Below, piece by piece: positions 61,092 through 64,000 of a stretch of DNA of 64,000 nucleotides. Source of the DNA: [Clostridium] leptum DSM 753 (GTDB lineage: Bacteria > Bacillota > Clostridia > Oscillospirales > Acutalibacteraceae); contig DS480349.1 in the NCBI GenBank assembly GCA_000154345.1, positions 124,001 through 188,000 on the forward strand, read 5' to 3'. A program made the translations under genes and the position numbers. The notes beneath the pieces were generated by a model. It did not search any database. It had not been told where the DNA came from and saw only the letters and a program-made list of their open reading frames with translations. Position 1 is the first letter of the stretch. Each line of letters starts with the position of its first letter.

Positions 61092-62783
61092 TTACATGGA
61101 TTCAGGAGCGGAAATTTTAAACATCGTCAGCACGTTGTGGATCACTGTTTTTACCGCCACGCATAGGGTCAGCCTGGCCTGGCATAGGCTGTCTTCCTCG
61201 CCCTTGACGCGGCAGGCGTTATAAAATTTATGGAACAGGTTGGCTAAATCAATCACATAGCGGGTGATCCTGGCGGGATCATAGTCCTTGGCGGCGGAGA
61301 CGACCTCGCCGGTATAGGCGGCCAGATGGCGGATCAGGCTGAGCTCCTCCGGCTGGACCAGCAGAAGCAGCTCCTCCTCAGAGCAGGCCCGCTTGACGAC
61401 GCCGTCTTTTTCCAGGGCCTTTAAAATACTGCAAATTCGGGCGTGAGCGTATTGAACGTAATAGACTGGATTCTGCGCATCCTGCTGAACCGCCAAATCC
61501 AGATCGAACTCCATTTGGGAATTGGCTTCCCGCATGTTGAATAGAAAACGGGCGGCGTCTACGGGAACCTCATCCAGCAGATCGGCTAATTGAATCGCCT
61601 TGCCGGTCCGTTTGCTCATGCGGACGATTTCTCCGTTGCGGACCAGCTTGACCAGCTGCATCAGGACAACGTCCAGCTTGCTGCCGTCAAGCCCTACGGC
61701 GTTCATAGCGCCTTTCATTCTGGCAACGTGTCCGTGATGGTCGGCGCCCCAGATATCGATGCACCGGTCAAAGCCCCGCTGGAATTTATTTCGGTGATAG
61801 GCAATATCCGCGGCGAAATAGGTGGGATTGCCGTTCTTCCGGACCAGGACCTCATCCTTTTCCGCGCCAAAGTCGGTAGCCTTATACCAGAGGGCCCCGT
61901 CCAGTTCATAGGTCATGCCCTTTTCCATCAGGATTTTCAGGGTGTCCTGAATTTCACCGTCATTATGGAGCACGCTTTCATGGAACCAGGTATCATACTC
62001 AATTCTGTATTTCTTTAAATCGGACTGCATTTTGGCGATATTCTTCGGCAGAGCGAAATCGACCAGGGCCTTTTGCCGTTCCTCCTGGCTTTTTTCCAAG
62101 CAGCTGTCGCCGTAAAGATCGGCAAATTCCTGAGCCCGCTCTAGAATATCGGCGCCCTGATAGCAGTCCTCCGGCATGGGAACAGCTTCTTCTCCCTTGA
62201 AAATCTGCTGATAGCGGATATCGAGAGAGAGGGCGAATTTATCGATCTGGTTTCCCGCGTCGTTGATGTAAAATTCCCGGGAGACCTGATAGCCCGCGGC
62301 ATCCAGCACCGCCGCCAGACAGTCGCCCAGGGCGCCGCCCCTGGCGTTGCCCATATGCATCGGGCCGGTGGGATTGGCGGAAACGAATTCCACGTTGATT
62401 TTTTTGCCTTTTCCAAAATCGGAGCGCCCATAGCCGTCCTGTAAAGCTTCAATATCCTGAAGCACGGCCGCATAGAACCTGGGGCTCAAAAAGAAGTTGA
62501 TGAAGCCGGGACCGGCGATTTCAAATTTTTCAAAATAGGTGCTGGAAAACTCAAAATAGGGAGAGAGGGCCTCGGCAATTTTCCGGGGCGCCATGTGAAA
62601 CGCCTTGGCGGATACCATAGCCACGTTGGTAGCGAAATCTCCATGGGAAGGATCGGCGGGAGTCTCAATGGTGAAATCCGGCGCCGGCTCCATAGGAAGG
62701 GCTTTTTCCGCTACGGCCCTGCCTAAAGCGTCTAGAATGATCTGCCGCAAATCTCTGGTTGCCTGGGCTGCAAGTTTTGACAT
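61092..62783 (-). CDS. argS: Arginyl-tRNA synthetase
   Basis: The 563-residue class I synthetase has VEFVSANPTGPMHMGNARGG, with HMGN as the HIGH motif (residues 122-141). RMSKRTGKAIQLADLLDE is the KMSKS equivalent (K in SKRTG). FYNACRVKGEEDSL and the C-terminal anticodon-binding DALR domain complete it. It charges tRNA-Arg. DUF1934 and murI precede it in a tight operon order seen also in Bacillus (ywiB-argS). Confidence 0.96.
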   Translation of the reverse strand: MSKLAAQATRDLRQIILDALGRAVAEKALPMEPAPDFTIETPADPSHGDFATNVAMVSAKAFHMAPRKIAEALSPYFEFSSTYFEKFEIAGPGFINFFLSPRFYAAVLQDIEALQDGYGRSDFGKGKKINVEFVSANPTGPMHMGNARGGALGDCLAAVLDAAGYQVSREFYINDAGNQIDKFALSLDIRYQQIFKGEEAVPMPEDCYQGADILERAQEFADLYGDSCLEKSQEERQKALVDFALPKNIAKMQSDLKKYRIEYDTWFHESVLHNDGEIQDTLKILMEKGMTYELDGALWYKATDFGAEKDEVLVRKNGNPTYFAADIAYHRNKFQRGFDRCIDIWGADHHGHVARMKGAMNAVGLDGSKLDVVLMQLVKLVRNGEIVRMSKRTGKAIQLADLLDEVPVDAARFLFNMREANSQMEFDLDLAVQQDAQNPVYYVQYAHARICSILKALEKDGVVKRACSEEELLLLVQPEELSLIRHLAAYTGEVVSAAKDYDPARITRYVIDLANLFHKFYNACRVKGEEDSLCQARLTLCVAVKTVIHNVLTMFKISAPESM

Positions 62784-62801
62784 TTTTCCTTCTATCCTCT
62801 C

Positions 62802-63239
62802 TTATGATTTTTTCGCGTTTCTTTTGACGTCCACAAAGATACTATTCATGCTGTTGAGGCCGGAGTTGATATCCAGGGAATAGCTGACGTCTAAGGTGCC
62901 TCCGGAATCGGTTAAGTCGCTGTGAATCGACTGGGCGAACACCCCGACCATCAGGGAGCCGAAGCCGGTGTCGTAGTGACATAAATGGCGCTTGCCCTTT
63001 TCCAGCACCAGGCGAGAGCGCTGGCCGCCGGAGCGGATCAGGGTTACCCGTTTGTCATCCTCTACCTTCAAGACGGAGGTGACCTTCCCGGCGGGTAAAT
63101 CCTGATTAAACTCGTGATAAACGATGTATCGGCTGTTTCCTTTGCGGACATAGGTGCCCACGGTCGTCAGCTCGATCTGGTCCTTTTCTCCGTCGATCTC
63201 CTGGGTGCCTACGATGGAGATTAAATAATTTTCCTGCAT
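62802..63239 (-). CDS. DUF1934 domain protein (YwiB-like)
   Basis: The 145-residue beta-barrel-like protein matches DUF1934: ISIVGTQEIDGEKDQIELTTVGTYVRKGNSRYIVYHE, then VLKVEDDKRVTLIRSGGQRSRLVLEKGKRHLCHYDTGFGSLMVGVF, then SYSLDINSGLNSMNSIFVDVK. The calycin-like fold suggests a lipid or small-molecule binding role; the function is unproven. It sits directly upstream of argS on the minus strand, a conserved neighbour in Firmicutes. Confidence 0.88.
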   Translation of the reverse strand: MQENYLISIVGTQEIDGEKDQIELTTVGTYVRKGNSRYIVYHEFNQDLPAGKVTSVLKVEDDKRVTLIRSGGQRSRLVLEKGKRHLCHYDTGFGSLMVGVFAQSIHSDLTDSGGTLDVSYSLDINSGLNSMNSIFVDVKRNAKKS

Positions 63240-63263
63240 TCGCTTTAATGCTCCTACTCTGTT

Positions 63264-64000
63264 TTAATATTCCTCTATATTAATTCGGCAGGCGCTGTGG
63301 TTCATTTCTCTGCCGAGAAAAATATCCGCGATCTGATTGAAGCCGTCCACGCTGTCGCTGACATAGAAAGCGTTTCGGCCCTCCTGGCCGCCGGAAGCCA
63401 AAAGCTGCTGATCCTTCAGCAATCGGGCGGCATAGACAGCCGTTTCCCTGCCGGAATCAATCAGGGTGACCTGATCTCCCATGGCCTTGGAAATAATGGC
63501 GCTGATAATAGGATAATGGGTGCAGCCTAAAATCAAGGTATCCACGCCGGCGCCGCGCAGTCCGGATAGGTACCGCTGGGCCACCAGGTTAGTCACCTGG
63601 TCTCCGGGGTCGATAAAGGCGTTTTCCACCAGGGGGACAAACAGGGGGCAGGGCTGCTCAAAAACCTGGATTTCAGGATGCAAGGCATTCAGCTCCTTGC
63701 GGTAAGAGCCGCTGTCAATGGTGGCCGCCGTGGCAATTACGCCGATTCTTTTGTTTTTGGTAGCCTTTACCGCGGCACGGCAGGTAGGGGTAACCACGCC
63801 GGTAAAGGGTACGGGCAGGCTTTGCCCCATGGACGCCGCCACCGAACTGACGGTTCCGCAGGCGGCGATGATCATTTTTACCTTTTGCGAAAGAAGAAAA
63901 TTCACATCCTGCCTTGCGTAGCGCAGGATGGTGTCCCGGCTGCGATTGCCGTAAGGTGCTCGGCTGGTGTCGCCGAAATAGACGATATCCTCGTGAGGAA
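63264..64000 (-). CDS. murI: Glutamate racemase, 5' end cut by window edge
   Basis: The frame is open to the edge, and the visible part of about 245 residues runs from HEDIVYFGDTSRAPYGNRS to the stop at 63264. Both catalytic cysteines are present: IIAACGTVSS and ILGCTHYPII. The enzyme makes D-glutamate for peptidoglycan. The first 15-20 residues, including the LDSGVGGL segment, lie outside. 24 bp before the DUF1934 gene, in one operon with argS. Confidence 0.95.
   Translation of the reverse strand, partial: PHEDIVYFGDTSRAPYGNRSRDTILRYARQDVNFLLSQKVKMIIAACGTVSSVAASMGQSLPVPFTGVVTPTCRAAVKATKNKRIGVIATAATIDSGSYRKELNALHPEIQVFEQPCPLFVPLVENAFIDPGDQVTNLVAQRYLSGLRGAGVDTLILGCTHYPIISAIISKAMGDQVTLIDSGRETAVYAARLLKDQQLLASGGQEGRNAFYVSDSVDGFNQIADIFLGREMNHSACRINIEEY

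Overview
The window reads as chromosome of an anaerobic, spore-former-like Bacillota of class Clostridia, probably a gut Oscillospirales/Ruminococcaceae relative. The support is indirect: mid-GC DNA, strong AGGAGG ribosome sites, TTGACA/TATAAT promoters, pyruvate formate-lyase with its activase, a PdaA-like deacetylase, DeoR regulators, a PASTA pseudokinase, and a Tn4451/Tn916-flavoured mobile module. Genes lie on both strands in short operons separated by intrinsic terminators.

Layout. 1-9.5 kb: the end of a metal P-type ATPase, a GH13 glucosidase, a BcrA-type ABC exporter behind a palindromic operator, an SDR epimerase, an orphan sugar-binding lipoprotein, a DUF3783 protein and FucO. 9.7-10.6 kb: three small paralogous proteins of unknown function. 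10.7-15.7 kb: ArsC/Spx-like protein, NCS2 permease, acyl-ACP thioesterase, DeoR regulator, GNAT. 16.1-22.1 kb: a divergent carbohydrate locus (oxidoreductase, Zn-alcohol dehydrogenase and isomerase-like protein against FGGY kinase and DeoC).

22.2-29.5 kb is foreign: a large serine recombinase with TnpW, a MATE pump behind a leader-peptide attenuator, a Cys-rich KTR protein, a frameshifted small gene, a sigma factor and an HTH protein. It is followed by an AT-rich two-gene operon (DUF4365 nuclease-like protein plus an unrecognised 377-residue partner), which is the best candidate here for an undescribed, possibly defensive, system. A rhamnose mutarotase gene follows immediately, so the insertion may split a deoxysugar region.

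30-45 kb: lactate dehydrogenase, PdaA-like deacetylase, a polar amino-acid ABC transporter, a second MATE pump, folP and a folB-folK fusion, DeoR, SfsA, and a LexA-box-controlled pair (radical SAM/HhH protein plus TIGR03915-type protein) that looks like an SOS-induced DNA repair unit. Then come an aromatic-acid exporter-like protein, a methyltransferase and tRNA-Leu(CAA).

45-64 kb is mostly housekeeping: flavoprotein, YebC, zinc-ribbon/PASTA pseudokinase, XRE regulator, phosphatase, LeuB, the operon dCMP deaminase-pflB-pflA, KsgA, a two-component system, a homocysteine methyltransferase, ArgS, DUF1934 and MurI (cut by the window end).
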